From contig NZ_AJLN01000116.1 of NCBI RefSeq assembly GCF_000317285.1, positions 62,001-126,000 of the forward strand: DNA of 64,000 bases, given 5' to 3'. Positions 16,309 through 25,711 of this stretch are shown here, in pieces (the stretch's first letter is position 1; each line of letters opens with the position of its first letter). The position numbers were made by a program, and so were the translations under genes. The notes beneath the pieces are model-generated. The model did not search any database and had not been told where the DNA came from. It saw only the letters and a program-made list of their open reading frames with translations. Source of the stretch: Chlorogloeopsis fritschii PCC 6912 (GTDB lineage Bacteria; Cyanobacteriota; Cyanobacteriia; Cyanobacteriales; Nostocaceae).

Positions 16309-18092
16309 AGTTTGCAGTAGTTCTCGCTCATTTGCAGTAGCTCACTCACGCTTAACAGTGGTACGATCCGACCATCATCCAGAATAGTATAGTTCCTGTA
16401 GTAGGGTATATTACCTTCTACTTGATGGATAGAAACTTTCCTTTCACCCCAACAGCGATCTATTTGCACTGCTAACGAGCGATCGCCTGCTTTGACAATT
16501 AATACACCAGCAGCCTCGATTTGCAGTGGAGTTTCTGAAGCTGATGCGATCGGATATAGGTAATTAAACTGCAAGTAATTTTCCAGACGAATTAACTGGA
16601 GAGTCGAATTTTGCCAGTTGAAAACTTCACTACCTTTGACAAGCGAAATTTGCTCTGGATTGAGCGAGCATATTTCTTCAACTGCATCTATAGAAAATCC
16701 CAAAAGCATCTGATCGCTTTCTACCAGCAGCACTCGCTCTAATGAAAGGTTAATAGGAGGGTTTGCAATAGACTGTTGCAGATTCTGAGCCGTTTTATTT
16801 AACAAACAACTGACTTGATTTGTCTCTGCCAGGCTAAGTTCAATATCGTTAGCGATTTCTTGAATTTTTGCAATTGTTTCTATTACAGTCTGAGATGTAA
16901 TCTCTAATTCTGGGCAATTATCTATTGATGTATTCTGGTTGTTTGTATAAATACAATTTCCATTTTGGAATTGTATTTGAGTCAAAGTAGATATTTTAGC
17001 GGCAAACTTATCATATGTCAGGCGCAACTCGTTATTATCTATCTCCAGCTTTTTGACACGGAGGCTGAGATTGCGAATAAGCTTGTTTAATCTATCAATT
17101 TGCATTTCTAGGCTATCATGCTGGATAGTAAGTTCCTTCATTAAATCATCAATGTTTTCTACTCGATTGGCAAGAGTTTTCGTTATTGTTTCTTGATTTT
17201 CTCTTTGATGGCTAGATATTAATATTTCCTGTAATAGTTCTAAACTTATTGCCTGAGTGTCTGGAACTTTTGAGATTAATTTTGATTTTTTTTGGCTACT
17301 CACTTCTGATTTCGTGAAATCAATGCTTGTAGGTATGCTATCAAGCTGATTTGCCATAATTAATGCTTGCGATCGCCGCCACGCAGATAATGCAAGATGA
17401 GTAATTTCTACAATGTTTTCATTAGAGTCAGTAGTTTCTAGGTGTTGCAGAATTGATTTGCAAAGTTGAACAAAAGCTTTTAATTGAAGTATTTCTCCCA
17501 AGCTGGCTAATTGAGTAGCTATCATCATGCCTTCGGATTTTAAGTCAGATTTTTTGCCACTAACTAACAAAGATTCTAGGCGTTGCAAATCTTCCTCTAC
17601 TTCTGTTTGAAAAAGTAAAGTTATCATGTCTTGCAGCCCATCTGATGGGGATAAAGCACTTATGTTTTTTTCAACACTTTGAAAGGACAAATGCTTTTGT
17701 AATTCCTCAAAGAGTGGATAACAAAAGGTTGCTAACCATTGCTCATCCAAGATACAACCAACTGCAAGTGATTCAACGATTTGACGCAGCCAATCAACTA
17801 CTGACGCAAGTATACTGTGTAAATCTGTATCAATTTTTAGAGAATTAGATTGGATTTTTAAAACTTCTAATGAATTTTCTAAACGTTGAGCAAAATTACC
17901 CAAAATATTAAATCCTATCATCCCAGCACCACATTTAATAGAATGAGTAGCTTTGAGTGCTGTATCGATGCTTGGAATAGAAAGTTGATAGTTAGGTTTT
18001 ATTTCTAGTAAAACAGTTTCCAGGGTATTCAAACTATCATTTGCTGCTTCCAGAAATTGCATCTGGGTTTCAATTTCCCTGTCTTTTAACAT
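16305..18092 (-). CDS. CheA-like Hpt-CheW protein lacking the kinase core
   Basis: 595 residues from the ATG at 18092; a TTG 36 bp upstream is in frame. The N-terminus is an Hpt domain with the phospho-accepting His in KATHSIKCGAG (about residue 49). A helical middle follows, with a coiled-coil region (about 310-420) resembling the dimerisation part of CheA (ELRLTYDKF). It then passes directly into a CheW-like domain (about 460-590; LPLxS-like motif VPLLSVSELL). No N, G1 or G2 box of the CheA ATPase is present, and there is no receiver. It would act as a phosphate acceptor or scaffold rather than a kinase. It follows the MCP and PatA-like genes on the same strand. Confidence 0.85.
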   Translation of the reverse strand: MLKDREIETQMQFLEAANDSLNTLETVLLEIKPNYQLSIPSIDTALKATHSIKCGAGMIGFNILGNFAQRLENSLEVLKIQSNSLKIDTDLHSILASVVDWLRQIVESLAVGCILDEQWLATFCYPLFEELQKHLSFQSVEKNISALSPSDGLQDMITLLFQTEVEEDLQRLESLLVSGKKSDLKSEGMMIATQLASLGEILQLKAFVQLCKSILQHLETTDSNENIVEITHLALSAWRRSQALIMANQLDSIPTSIDFTKSEVSSQKKSKLISKVPDTQAISLELLQEILISSHQRENQETITKTLANRVENIDDLMKELTIQHDSLEMQIDRLNKLIRNLSLRVKKLEIDNNELRLTYDKFAAKISTLTQIQFQNGNCIYTNNQNTSIDNCPELEITSQTVIETIAKIQEIANDIELSLAETNQVSCLLNKTAQNLQQSIANPPINLSLERVLLVESDQMLLGFSIDAVEEICSLNPEQISLVKGSEVFNWQNSTLQLIRLENYLQFNYLYPIASASETPLQIEAAGVLIVKAGDRSLAVQIDRCWGERKVSIHQVEGNIPYYRNYTILDDGRIVPLLSVSELLQMSENYCKL

Positions 18093-18360
18093 AATTTGAA
18101 TTTTTTGTACCAAATTGATGAGATACAATTGATTTCCTGGCAGGCTATTGCCGATAAGAAATTATTAAATTATAGATTATGAATTAAAATAAATTTTGTA
18201 ATTTCTGTTTCAAACAGAGATTATTTATATTGTTAATATTTCTTTACTATTAATTTATTGTATTCATTGTAGGTTAAAAAAATGACCACATATGGACACA
18301 GATAAACACAGATTTTATCGGTGTTCATGTATGGTTGTAATTGATTTACGAAGCAAATTT

Positions 18361-18429
18361 TGTAGGGTGGGCACTGTTTAAATTTTCTCAAAACCTTATT
18401 TTTACATTATGGACAGTTCCACCTTACTA
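18361..18429. repeat. GGTGGGCACTGTCC-type repeat, copy B
   Basis: Ends GTAGGGTGGGCACTGT and GGACAGTTCCACCTTACTAC as inverted repeats around a centre TCAAAACCTTATTTTTACAT. It is nearly identical to the next copy at 18460, and the two are separated by about 30 bp. Confidence 0.85.
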
Positions 18430-18459
18430 CCTAGATTCTGATTTAAAAAGTAAATTTTG

Positions 18460-18528
18460 TAGGGTGGGCACTGTTTAAATTTTTTCAAAACCTTATTTTT
18501 ACATTATGGACAGTGCCCACCTTACTAC
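18460..18528. repeat. GGTGGGCACTGTCC-type repeat, copy C
   Basis: Best-preserved copy: TAGGGTGGGCACTGT on the left, GGACAGTGCCCACCTTACTA on the right, with the centre TCAAAACCTTATTTTTACAT as in copy B. Tandem arrangement of B, C and D lies between the MCP and the CheA-like gene. Confidence 0.85.
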
Positions 18529-18560
18529 TAAAAAGCACAGAGGTGAAGATTATAAATTCT

Positions 18561-18627
18561 GTAGAATGGGCAGTTTGACGCTTTATTTAAACCCTTAGTT
18601 TTACGTTCTTAACACTGCCCGCCTTAT
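18561..18627. repeat. GGTGGGCACTGTCC-type repeat, copy D (diverged)
   Basis: Diverged third copy in the cluster, with ends GTAGAATGGGCAGT and ACACTGCCCGCCTTA and centre TTTAAACCCTTAGTTTTACG. It ends about 30 bp before the stop codon of the MCP gene. Confidence 0.7.
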
Positions 18628-18655
18628 GGTGATTGATAATTGTGCAATTTATAAA

Positions 18656-21600
18656 TCAACTAATTTTGAAATTCCTCACTGTTGCTTGTAATTGCTGGTA
18701 AATTTCTACTGTTTTTTGCAAGGATGCATAAATTTTACGAGATGAATTGCTAGTCATTTCTGATACTTTGGCAATTTCTTTCACAAAATTGATAACTTCT
18801 TTAGAATTGTGCACTTGTAATCCTGTAGCGGTAGAAATTGATTGCACTAAATCGTCAATTTGGCGACAGACATCTAGCATTTGATTTAAACTATGTTTGC
18901 TATCTTCTACTAGACGAGTTACTTCTACTACCTGGGCACTTCCCAATTCCATCGCCTTAACTACTTCGCTGACTTCTAGTTGGATATTGGCAGCCATTCC
19001 TTCTATCTCACCAGTTACTCCGGCACTTTCAACTGCTAGGGCGGCAACTTCTTCGGAAAAGGAGGCAAAACCTTGATTATCTCCACCGACACGAGCTGCT
19101 TCAATACCAGCGTTAATGGCTAACAAATTAGTTTGGAGGGCAATTTTGTGAATTGAGGAACTCAAGCGAGAAATATTTTGGGAGTATTCACCAAGGCGCT
19201 TGAGTTTCTTTGCTGTTTCTCCCATTGCCTCTCGCAAGCTTAAGATATTTTCTACCGTTAGATCCATTGCCGTGTCGCCAATTTCTGCGGTGGGAGAGGC
19301 AGTACGAGCAACGGCTGTGGCAAGTCTGGCGTTTTTGGCTACGCCTTTCATTGACAGCCTAATTTGATCGACAGCATCAAGAGTACGGCTGATTTCTTGT
19401 TGCTGTTTGAATGCGTCAATTGCTAGTTGAGCGATCGCACTAGAGTTTTCTGCAACTGTACCATTTAATTGGTTAGCGGCAGCTTTGACTTGAATGACAA
19501 CATCTTGCAAGTTTTCTACAATCGAGTTACAAAAGTCAGCGATCGCACCTACTTCTCCTTTAGAAACTTCCACACGTACTGTCAAATCGCCTTTTTTAGC
19601 TCCAGCAAGATTGTCTATTAATTTGAGCAGTTGTTGTTGCAGTTGTTCTGTTTGCTGGCGTTGGAGTTGGGAAGCTTTTTCGCTTTGCTCTAAAAGATTA
19701 GCTCGCTCTAAAGCTAGTCTCACAAGTCTCGTGAATTGCTCAAACAAATCGATTTCTGCCTGCTGCCAGACGCGGCTTCTACTACACTGATGGGCAATTA
19801 ACAAGCCTAGCAAGTTGCCTCCCGATAAAATCGGGGCTTCTAGGTGAGCTTTGACTGCCAATGATTCGAGTTGTTTGATGTAAGACTCAGAAAAACCTGC
19901 TTGGTAAATGTTATTGGTTACCAGCACATCGCCTTGCCGATACTTATCTACATAATCTTGTAAACCAGATAATTTCGTTTCTAAAGTGCAAGGCAAACCG
20001 TCTACTCCTGATTCAGCTAAGATATTGCCTTGCCACTTCTCGTCAAATTGACAAATCACTACTCGATCTACCTTTAAAGCTTTGCGGATACCTTGAACTG
20101 CTAAACTGTAGATTTCCCCAGAGTTGAGATTTCCAGATAAGTGAATGGCAAAGTCTTTCAATGCCTGACTCACCTCTAGTAAACTCACTCTTTCTAAAGC
20201 CAGCCCGACTTGCACTGCCAACTGCCTTAAGAAATTAATTTCAAAGGGTTGCCAAACGTGAGGTGCCCAGCAGTAATGAGCCATTAGGAAGCCAAAGATT
20301 TGATTGTCTTTGAGAATTGGTGTTGCCAAAATAGCTTTGACTTCCAGCTGTTCCATTAATTTAAGATACTCTGGGGCAAAGTCCATCTCAAAAATGTTAT
20401 TGGCAACTAACACCCCACCAATTGAGTATGCTTCCATTAACTGCCTGGCAATGGAGCCATCTTCAATTGTGTCTCCCAAAATTACAGGCAAACCCGGAGC
20501 CACGGATTCAGCTACTACCTGCCCGCGCCCGTGAGCATTAAAGTGATAGACAACTACTCGATGTGCTCCTAGTGCTTGTCGGGCTTCTGTAACTGTAAGG
20601 TTAAATAAATCTTCGCAATTGAGTGATTGGCGAATTGCAGCTGAGATATTTGTAAACAACTTTAGGCGTTCAGCTTCTGCTTTTTGCTTGTTTAGCAAGT
20701 CTTGCAGTTGATCTGCCATCCGGTTTATACTGGCTCCCAAAGTCGCAAACTCATCTTCACCGCGAACGGTAATTCGAGTATCAAAGTTACCTCTAGCCAG
20801 TTTTTTCACTACCATAGTTGCACTTTGAATTGGTAAGGTGAGACGGGTAGCTAAAATCGCAGCGATCGCACCTACCAGTAAAGCTGTGACGATAATACCA
20901 ATTGTTAATATCAGCAATATCTGTCTTTGAGTTGCCAAGGCAATGGCTTTATCTGTACTTAAAACTAAGTTCCAATTTAAGTCTGGTAAACCTTCGATTG
21001 TTTGCCAGGGAATATAGGTTGTTAAGTCCTCAGCGTGTCCTTTCTTATCAGGTAATATGCGTGTTAATATCTCATTTGCATTTTGCAGTTGCTCCCAACT
21101 TGGAATCACTTTTTGAGCATCTTTACCGACATCACTCTTATTCTTTGCTAAAAAAATCTTTCCTGTCTCATCTATGAGATGATATTCATCTCGAATTCCC
21201 GGCAGCTTGTTGAGTGCCTGTGCTAAAGATTGCACTGGTATCACTGCCTGAAGAATATAAATAGTTTTATCTGTGACACTATCTTTCACAGGTACAGCCA
21301 AGAGAATTTTCGGCTGTTCTGCATTTATTGTTGTAAATGGTTGGCTGATATAAGGTTGATTTGTTTTGAGTATTGCTTGAAAATATTCCTGATTTTTTTG
21401 ATTAGGAATTGGTTGTCCTTGAGTTTGTAAAAAGACTTCTCCATTTAGTTTTAAAATTGCTATGCTCTCATAGAACTGGTAAATTTCTTTCCAAGTGTTG
21501 ATCCTTGCTTCCTGCTCTAAGAAATTACTAGTATTTCTTAGTTTAGGGTTAGTAAGAAAACTTTGATTGGCAAATAACTGCATTTCTCCAGTTCGTGCCA

Positions 21601-21919
21601 GCATGAACTGCTTGATATTGTGTGATAAATCAAGAGCACTCGCTTGTTTAATCTTACTTATTTCTTTTGTTAGGGATTGATTTACCAAGTAATAAGTAAA
21701 TGCTCCAATTCCTAAGATTGGTAGGGTAGAGATGGCAACAGCAAAAGCAGTCGCTTTAGTGCGCAAGCTTGCCTGCTTCATCCATGTAATTACATTATGA
21801 ATCGGGGAATATGGAGAATAACTTCTCGGTTGTAATACAGTTACACTTTCTGGAGAAACTGGAAATGAATTTGGTGTGAAACTACGATTTTTTTTGTTGA
21901 CATCAATTCTATTAGTCAT
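18656..21919 (-). CDS. Methyl-accepting chemotaxis-type receptor with Cache, HAMP and two GAF domains
   Basis: 1087 residues from the ATG at 21919 (an upstream TTG adds 8). Order: cytoplasmic N-tail, TM helix (about 45-65), periplasmic Cache-like sensor (about 70-320), second TM (about 330-355), HAMP, two GAF domains (about 430-590 and 600-760), coiled-coil, MCP signalling domain with SSSIHKIALQTNLLAINAGIE. Layout is close to PixJ-type phototaxis receptors. The GAF domains lack the conserved Cys-His at the bilin site (they read FAPEYLK and FSESYIK), so covalent bilin binding is not expected. Neighbours are a PatA-like regulator upstream and a CheA-like protein downstream, a chemotaxis-like set. 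Confidence 0.9.
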   Translation of the reverse strand: MTNRIDVNKKNRSFTPNSFPVSPESVTVLQPRSYSPYSPIHNVITWMKQASLRTKATAFAVAISTLPILGIGAFTYYLVNQSLTKEISKIKQASALDLSHNIKQFMLARTGEMQLFANQSFLTNPKLRNTSNFLEQEARINTWKEIYQFYESIAILKLNGEVFLQTQGQPIPNQKNQEYFQAILKTNQPYISQPFTTINAEQPKILLAVPVKDSVTDKTIYILQAVIPVQSLAQALNKLPGIRDEYHLIDETGKIFLAKNKSDVGKDAQKVIPSWEQLQNANEILTRILPDKKGHAEDLTTYIPWQTIEGLPDLNWNLVLSTDKAIALATQRQILLILTIGIIVTALLVGAIAAILATRLTLPIQSATMVVKKLARGNFDTRITVRGEDEFATLGASINRMADQLQDLLNKQKAEAERLKLFTNISAAIRQSLNCEDLFNLTVTEARQALGAHRVVVYHFNAHGRGQVVAESVAPGLPVILGDTIEDGSIARQLMEAYSIGGVLVANNIFEMDFAPEYLKLMEQLEVKAILATPILKDNQIFGFLMAHYCWAPHVWQPFEINFLRQLAVQVGLALERVSLLEVSQALKDFAIHLSGNLNSGEIYSLAVQGIRKALKVDRVVICQFDEKWQGNILAESGVDGLPCTLETKLSGLQDYVDKYRQGDVLVTNNIYQAGFSESYIKQLESLAVKAHLEAPILSGGNLLGLLIAHQCSRSRVWQQAEIDLFEQFTRLVRLALERANLLEQSEKASQLQRQQTEQLQQQLLKLIDNLAGAKKGDLTVRVEVSKGEVGAIADFCNSIVENLQDVVIQVKAAANQLNGTVAENSSAIAQLAIDAFKQQQEISRTLDAVDQIRLSMKGVAKNARLATAVARTASPTAEIGDTAMDLTVENILSLREAMGETAKKLKRLGEYSQNISRLSSSIHKIALQTNLLAINAGIEAARVGGDNQGFASFSEEVAALAVESAGVTGEIEGMAANIQLEVSEVVKAMELGSAQVVEVTRLVEDSKHSLNQMLDVCRQIDDLVQSISTATGLQVHNSKEVINFVKEIAKVSEMTSNSSRKIYASLQKTVEIYQQLQATVRNFKIS

Positions 21920-22205
21920 TAAGTATTTCTCAATAATGGTCAAATGTTTGCAAATGTCCGATAAGTGATTTACTTTATTTCGCTAGCTTTTAGCAACTAG
22001 TAACTATCTAATATCAAACGCTGCATGATAGATAGTCTGTAAATTTATAAAGGGATTTACAAGAAATAAATTATGCAAATAAACAAACCACAGAGACACT
22101 GAGAACACAGAGAAATAAGAAACAGAGAGGTTTATTTTGTTAGATGGTTGAGTGTTTTTTCTGGAAGTTTCTTGCTTGAAATTATTGCTGGCTGTATTTA
22201 CTATC

Positions 22206-23321
22206 TTAATCAAGATATTGAAATAATATTTTAATTAAATCTGCTTGTGAAAAAGGCTTATTTAAAACTCCTGAGGCTCCGACAATTTTAGCTCTAGCTT
22301 TATCGATAAAACTTGTTCTACCTGTAATCATAATTATAGGTGTCTCTTGAAAAAGAGAATGATTGCGTACTAAAGAACATAATTCATAACCATCTAGATT
22401 TGGCATTTCAATATCCAGTAGAATTATGTCTGGTTTAACGCGGATAATTTGTACTAAAGCTTTTAATGGCTCGTTAATACCAACAACAGAAAAAACCTGC
22501 CTATCTAAAAATCTTGTGATGGCATTAACTACTATTGGACTATCATCAATACATAAGACATTGTAGAGTTTTTTATCAGTAGGTGTCTGGCGAATAGATT
22601 GGCTATTTTGCTTGTCAGTTTTGGTACTTTGTTTTGGTAATGCCGATTGTGACTGAGCAGGATTTGCAACTGGATGCTGCTGAAAAGAAACTGATGACTT
22701 GTTCTTTTCTAGATGAGGCGATCTAGCACTAACTCTTGCCGATTTTGTATTGGCGCTGAACAATCTACTTTGGGAGGATCTGCCTTCCAAACGTTGCTGC
22801 GATCGCTTTTGACAACATTCAACTAGTAAGCGTATATCCAAATGACAGTACTTTGGCATTTCATCAAGAAAACTGTAGGAAGTAAACTCATAACTTCCCT
22901 CTTTTAAACTTAGAAAAGACTCTAAAACTTCTAGCGCCAACTGTTCAATCAAAATTCCTGCTTGGGGGGATGTAATGTACTTGTGCTTGACTAACCAACA
23001 AATAGCTAAATAATCTGGATTTGGTATGGCTTGATTTTCAATACCAGTTTCAAATATCGCTTGTAAGCGTTCTTTAATTCCATGATGAAGAGTAGGAATT
23101 TTTTGGCTTAAATACTGTAAGTGCTTGTAAATAATTTCAAACATTTTCTCTGTACAGCAAGCATAGATTAATTTTCCTTCCTGTACATAAAATAACCAAG
23201 AAGCTGAAGCTGTAAAAACTTGCAAACAACCATTAGTAGACTTACTAGTGATTTTTTTTAGGAGAAAAAGTGGTTGTAGTGACTGATAAAATCTATATCT
23301 ATTTATAGGAAGTACCTTCAT
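22206..23321 (-). CDS. PatA-like response regulator (PATAN domain plus receiver)
   Basis: 371 residues. The N-terminal about 190 residues resemble the PATAN/DUF4388-type region of PatA and PixG (GCLQVFTASASWLFYVQEGK, with LIYACCTE). A low-complexity Gln/Ser linker (about 205-245) leads to a C-terminal receiver with the phospho-Asp in ILLDIEMPNLDGYEL, Thr in IIMITGR and Lys in VLNKPF. There is no DNA-binding output. In Nostoc and Synechocystis such proteins head phototaxis and hormogonium-motility operons, and here too the gene precedes an MCP and a CheA-like gene. No separate CheY or CheW gene follows, unlike the standard pix and hmp loci. Confidence 0.85.
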   Translation of the reverse strand: MKVLPINRYRFYQSLQPLFLLKKITSKSTNGCLQVFTASASWLFYVQEGKLIYACCTEKMFEIIYKHLQYLSQKIPTLHHGIKERLQAIFETGIENQAIPNPDYLAICWLVKHKYITSPQAGILIEQLALEVLESFLSLKEGSYEFTSYSFLDEMPKYCHLDIRLLVECCQKRSQQRLEGRSSQSRLFSANTKSARVSARSPHLEKNKSSVSFQQHPVANPAQSQSALPKQSTKTDKQNSQSIRQTPTDKKLYNVLCIDDSPIVVNAITRFLDRQVFSVVGINEPLKALVQIIRVKPDIILLDIEMPNLDGYELCSLVRNHSLFQETPIIMITGRTSFIDKARAKIVGASGVLNKPFSQADLIKILFQYLD

Positions 23322-24775
23322 GGCTGTGGCTCTTAAATGAAATCAAGGTTCACAAATTCAACTTGGTAGTATCCTTACTATTGACAAATATCAAAATGGC
23401 TTAAAGTATTGCCATGAAACAGTGTTTGTGTTAGGTAGATACACGTGTAAAAAGAGTACTGAAAGCTAATTTGAGTTATTTGCACGGCACTAATAACTAA
23501 CTCCCACTATGTATTTGCTGAATAGATGCTTGACTCAGCGATTGAAAAGTACAAGATGCAACTGTTACTCGTCCAGAAGAATAAATTTTCTTCATATGTA
23601 ACGAAAACAACTTCTAAAGTTTAGTCCTGATGATTTGGAGAATTGCCCTAATGAACTGGATGAAGCCTCACCCTAGAAAATATAGCTGCTCAATTCATGA
23701 ATTTTGAGCAAATTAAACAAGTGTAGTGCATACCCAAAATAAAAGCTTATTCCTAACTTTTAGATTACTACACTTTAACAAAAAAAATTATAAGCTGCAT
23801 TAAAAAGACTAGTGATACTTAAAGAAAACATGAAAACTTTTTATTTTGATATTAGAGTAAAGACAATAATAATTTTAATTTTATTCTGATGTTTTGTACA
23901 AAAATGAACAAAAATGTACAAGTTTTTACGCTTATATATTTATTCAAGGCAATTATGAATTAATTAATACAGAAAATCTATATTAAATATCTAATTTGTC
24001 TGTAGATATAGATATTTCATGTATTTACAGATGCCATGTTTACAGTATCTATCAGTGAGGAATTTTCTATTGTTCTTAATTTTTCATTCTTACCTTTTTT
24101 ATTAAACACTAGGTAAGCTTACTAGAATGCATAGGCAACAGTAATAATACTATTCTCTTTGATACTGAAATAAATATTCAAAGAATTTGATTTAAATCCG
24201 GATCAAAACGTAGATAACAATCAAAAGTTACTCAGAGCGGGCTGTATCTAAGTTAGTAATGGTTGAAAAATACACAGTAGTTAATATATACGAAAAGTAC
24301 ATGAAAATCAGACAAATTATCCACTTTGGTTGTGAGTAACTCTTTAAATTAAGTTTCTTATGTACAAAAAAATATGTTTGATTGAAACACATGATAATTG
24401 TAAAACATTTCTAAATATTTCTATCTGAAAATTTTCCGGATGTTAGTTTGAAAAGAATGTATTATTATCAGCAAGCCAAATAAAAATAAATTGATATATT
24501 AAAATTCTACTTGTTTGACGACCGTATACTTTGAAGTTTGAAAATGATAATGGGTTTTGTGCTAGCTTTACTACCACTCTTCAAGTCTTTAGCAATTCGT
24601 TAAGATAGTTAAGCTACTAGCCCCCGACGACTAGAAGTCGTGGCTATACAAACTAAGTCTGCCTGCGCGGACTAACCTAAATTTAAGGCTTTAGTAGCCT
24701 GCGTAGGCAGGCTTTGCTTGTGTAGCCGTGATTTTAATCGCTAGGTGCAAAACTGGATATTCAATCAACGCAATT
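23322..24775. other. Long AT-rich region without genes
   Basis: About 1.45 kb between the divergent PatA-like and rluD genes. No frame above 60 codons, no tRNA and no clear hairpin RNA was found in 23322-24600. A palindrome-rich repeat lies at 24619-24740. The first part probably holds the promoter of the chemotaxis-like cluster. A small RNA cannot be excluded. Confidence 0.55.
24619..24740. repeat. Cyanobacterial intergenic repeat (GCCTGCGCGGAC type)
   Basis: Contains CCCGACGACTAGAAGTCGTGG (dyad GACTAGAAGTC), AAGTCTGCCTGCGCGGACT, AGCCTGCGTAGGCAGGCTTT and ends TGTGTAGCCGTGATTTTAAT. Repeated short palindromes with GCGTAGGCAGGCTTTG are typical of dispersed repeats in this group. It runs up to 36 bp before the chosen rluD start. 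Confidence 0.65.
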
Positions 24776-25711
24776 GTGACCGAAATTAGTTTACAAGTAG
24801 AAGAACAGGGCGAACGTCTCGATCGCTACCTTGCCGAAACATTAACAGATCTATCTCGTTCCCGTATTCAACAGTTAATTGAACAAGGTAATGTCCAACT
24901 AAATGGCAAAGTCTGCACGTCTAAAAAGTCAACTGTCAAAGTAGGCGATCGCATCACGTTAAAGATTCCTGCTGCTGAACCCCTCAAACTCCAAGCAGAA
25001 GATATTCCCCTAGACATCCTCTACGAAGACGATCAACTGCTGATTCTCAACAAACCTGCAGGGTTAGTAGTCCATCCTGCACCCGGTCATCCAGATGGTA
25101 CCCTGGTGAATGCGATTTTGGCTCATTGTCCCAATCTACCAGGAATTGGGGGTGTACAGCGTCCGGGCATTGTCCATCGGCTAGACAAGGATACAACAGG
25201 AGCGATCGCTATTGCCAAAACCGAATTGGCTCATCAACACCTACAAGCACAACTCAAAGCTAAAACTGCACGCCGAGAATACTTAGGCATTGTCTACGGC
25301 GCACCGAAAACTGAAAGTGGTACTGTTGATCTAGCGATCGGTCGCCATCCTATAGATCGCAAAAAAATGGCTATCCTACCCGTAGAACAAGGTGGGCGTT
25401 CTGCGGTTACTCATTGGCGAGTATTAGAACGCCTCGGCAACTATACATTAATGCATTTCCAACTAGAAACCGGACGTACTCATCAAATTCGCGTTCATAG
25501 TTTCCATATTGGTCATCCTATTGTCGGCGATCCTGTTTATAGTTCAGGTCGTTCTATTGGTGTAAATTTACCAGGGCAAGCACTTCATGCTTGGCGATTG
25601 AGGTTGCAGCATCCGTTATCCGGAGACTGGATTGAAGTCACTGCGCCTGTTCCAGAAACCTTTACCACCCTGCTAGAAGTTTTACGAAGACGAGTTGGCA
25701 TCTCTCGCTAG
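24776..25711 (+). CDS. rluD: Ribosomal large-subunit pseudouridine synthase, RluD type
   Basis: 311 residues from the GTG at 24776. The start is chosen because family similarity begins at VTEISLQVEEQGERLDRYL; a GTG 48 bp upstream lies in a dispersed repeat. Residues about 5-65 form an S4 RNA-binding domain (RLDRYLAE ... SRSRIQQLIEQGNVQLNG). The catalytic domain shows the conserved HRLDKDTTG with the nucleophilic Asp, followed by TGRTHQIRVH. The enzyme converts uridines of 23S rRNA helix 69 to pseudouridine. Sits alone between two long intergenic regions. Assignment to RluD over RluC rests on length and S4 sequence and is likely rather than certain. Confidence 0.9.
   Translation: MTEISLQVEEQGERLDRYLAETLTDLSRSRIQQLIEQGNVQLNGKVCTSKKSTVKVGDRITLKIPAAEPLKLQAEDIPLDILYEDDQLLILNKPAGLVVHPAPGHPDGTLVNAILAHCPNLPGIGGVQRPGIVHRLDKDTTGAIAIAKTELAHQHLQAQLKAKTARREYLGIVYGAPKTESGTVDLAIGRHPIDRKKMAILPVEQGGRSAVTHWRVLERLGNYTLMHFQLETGRTHQIRVHSFHIGHPIVGDPVYSSGRSIGVNLPGQALHAWRLRLQHPLSGDWIEVTAPVPETFTTLLEVLRRRVGISR

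Noticed and set aside
22004-22213. 69-codon minus-strand frame between the PatA-like and MCP genes
   Set aside because: Low-complexity composition, overlaps the PatA-like 3' end, and part is a run resembling degraded repeat sequence. No start signal.
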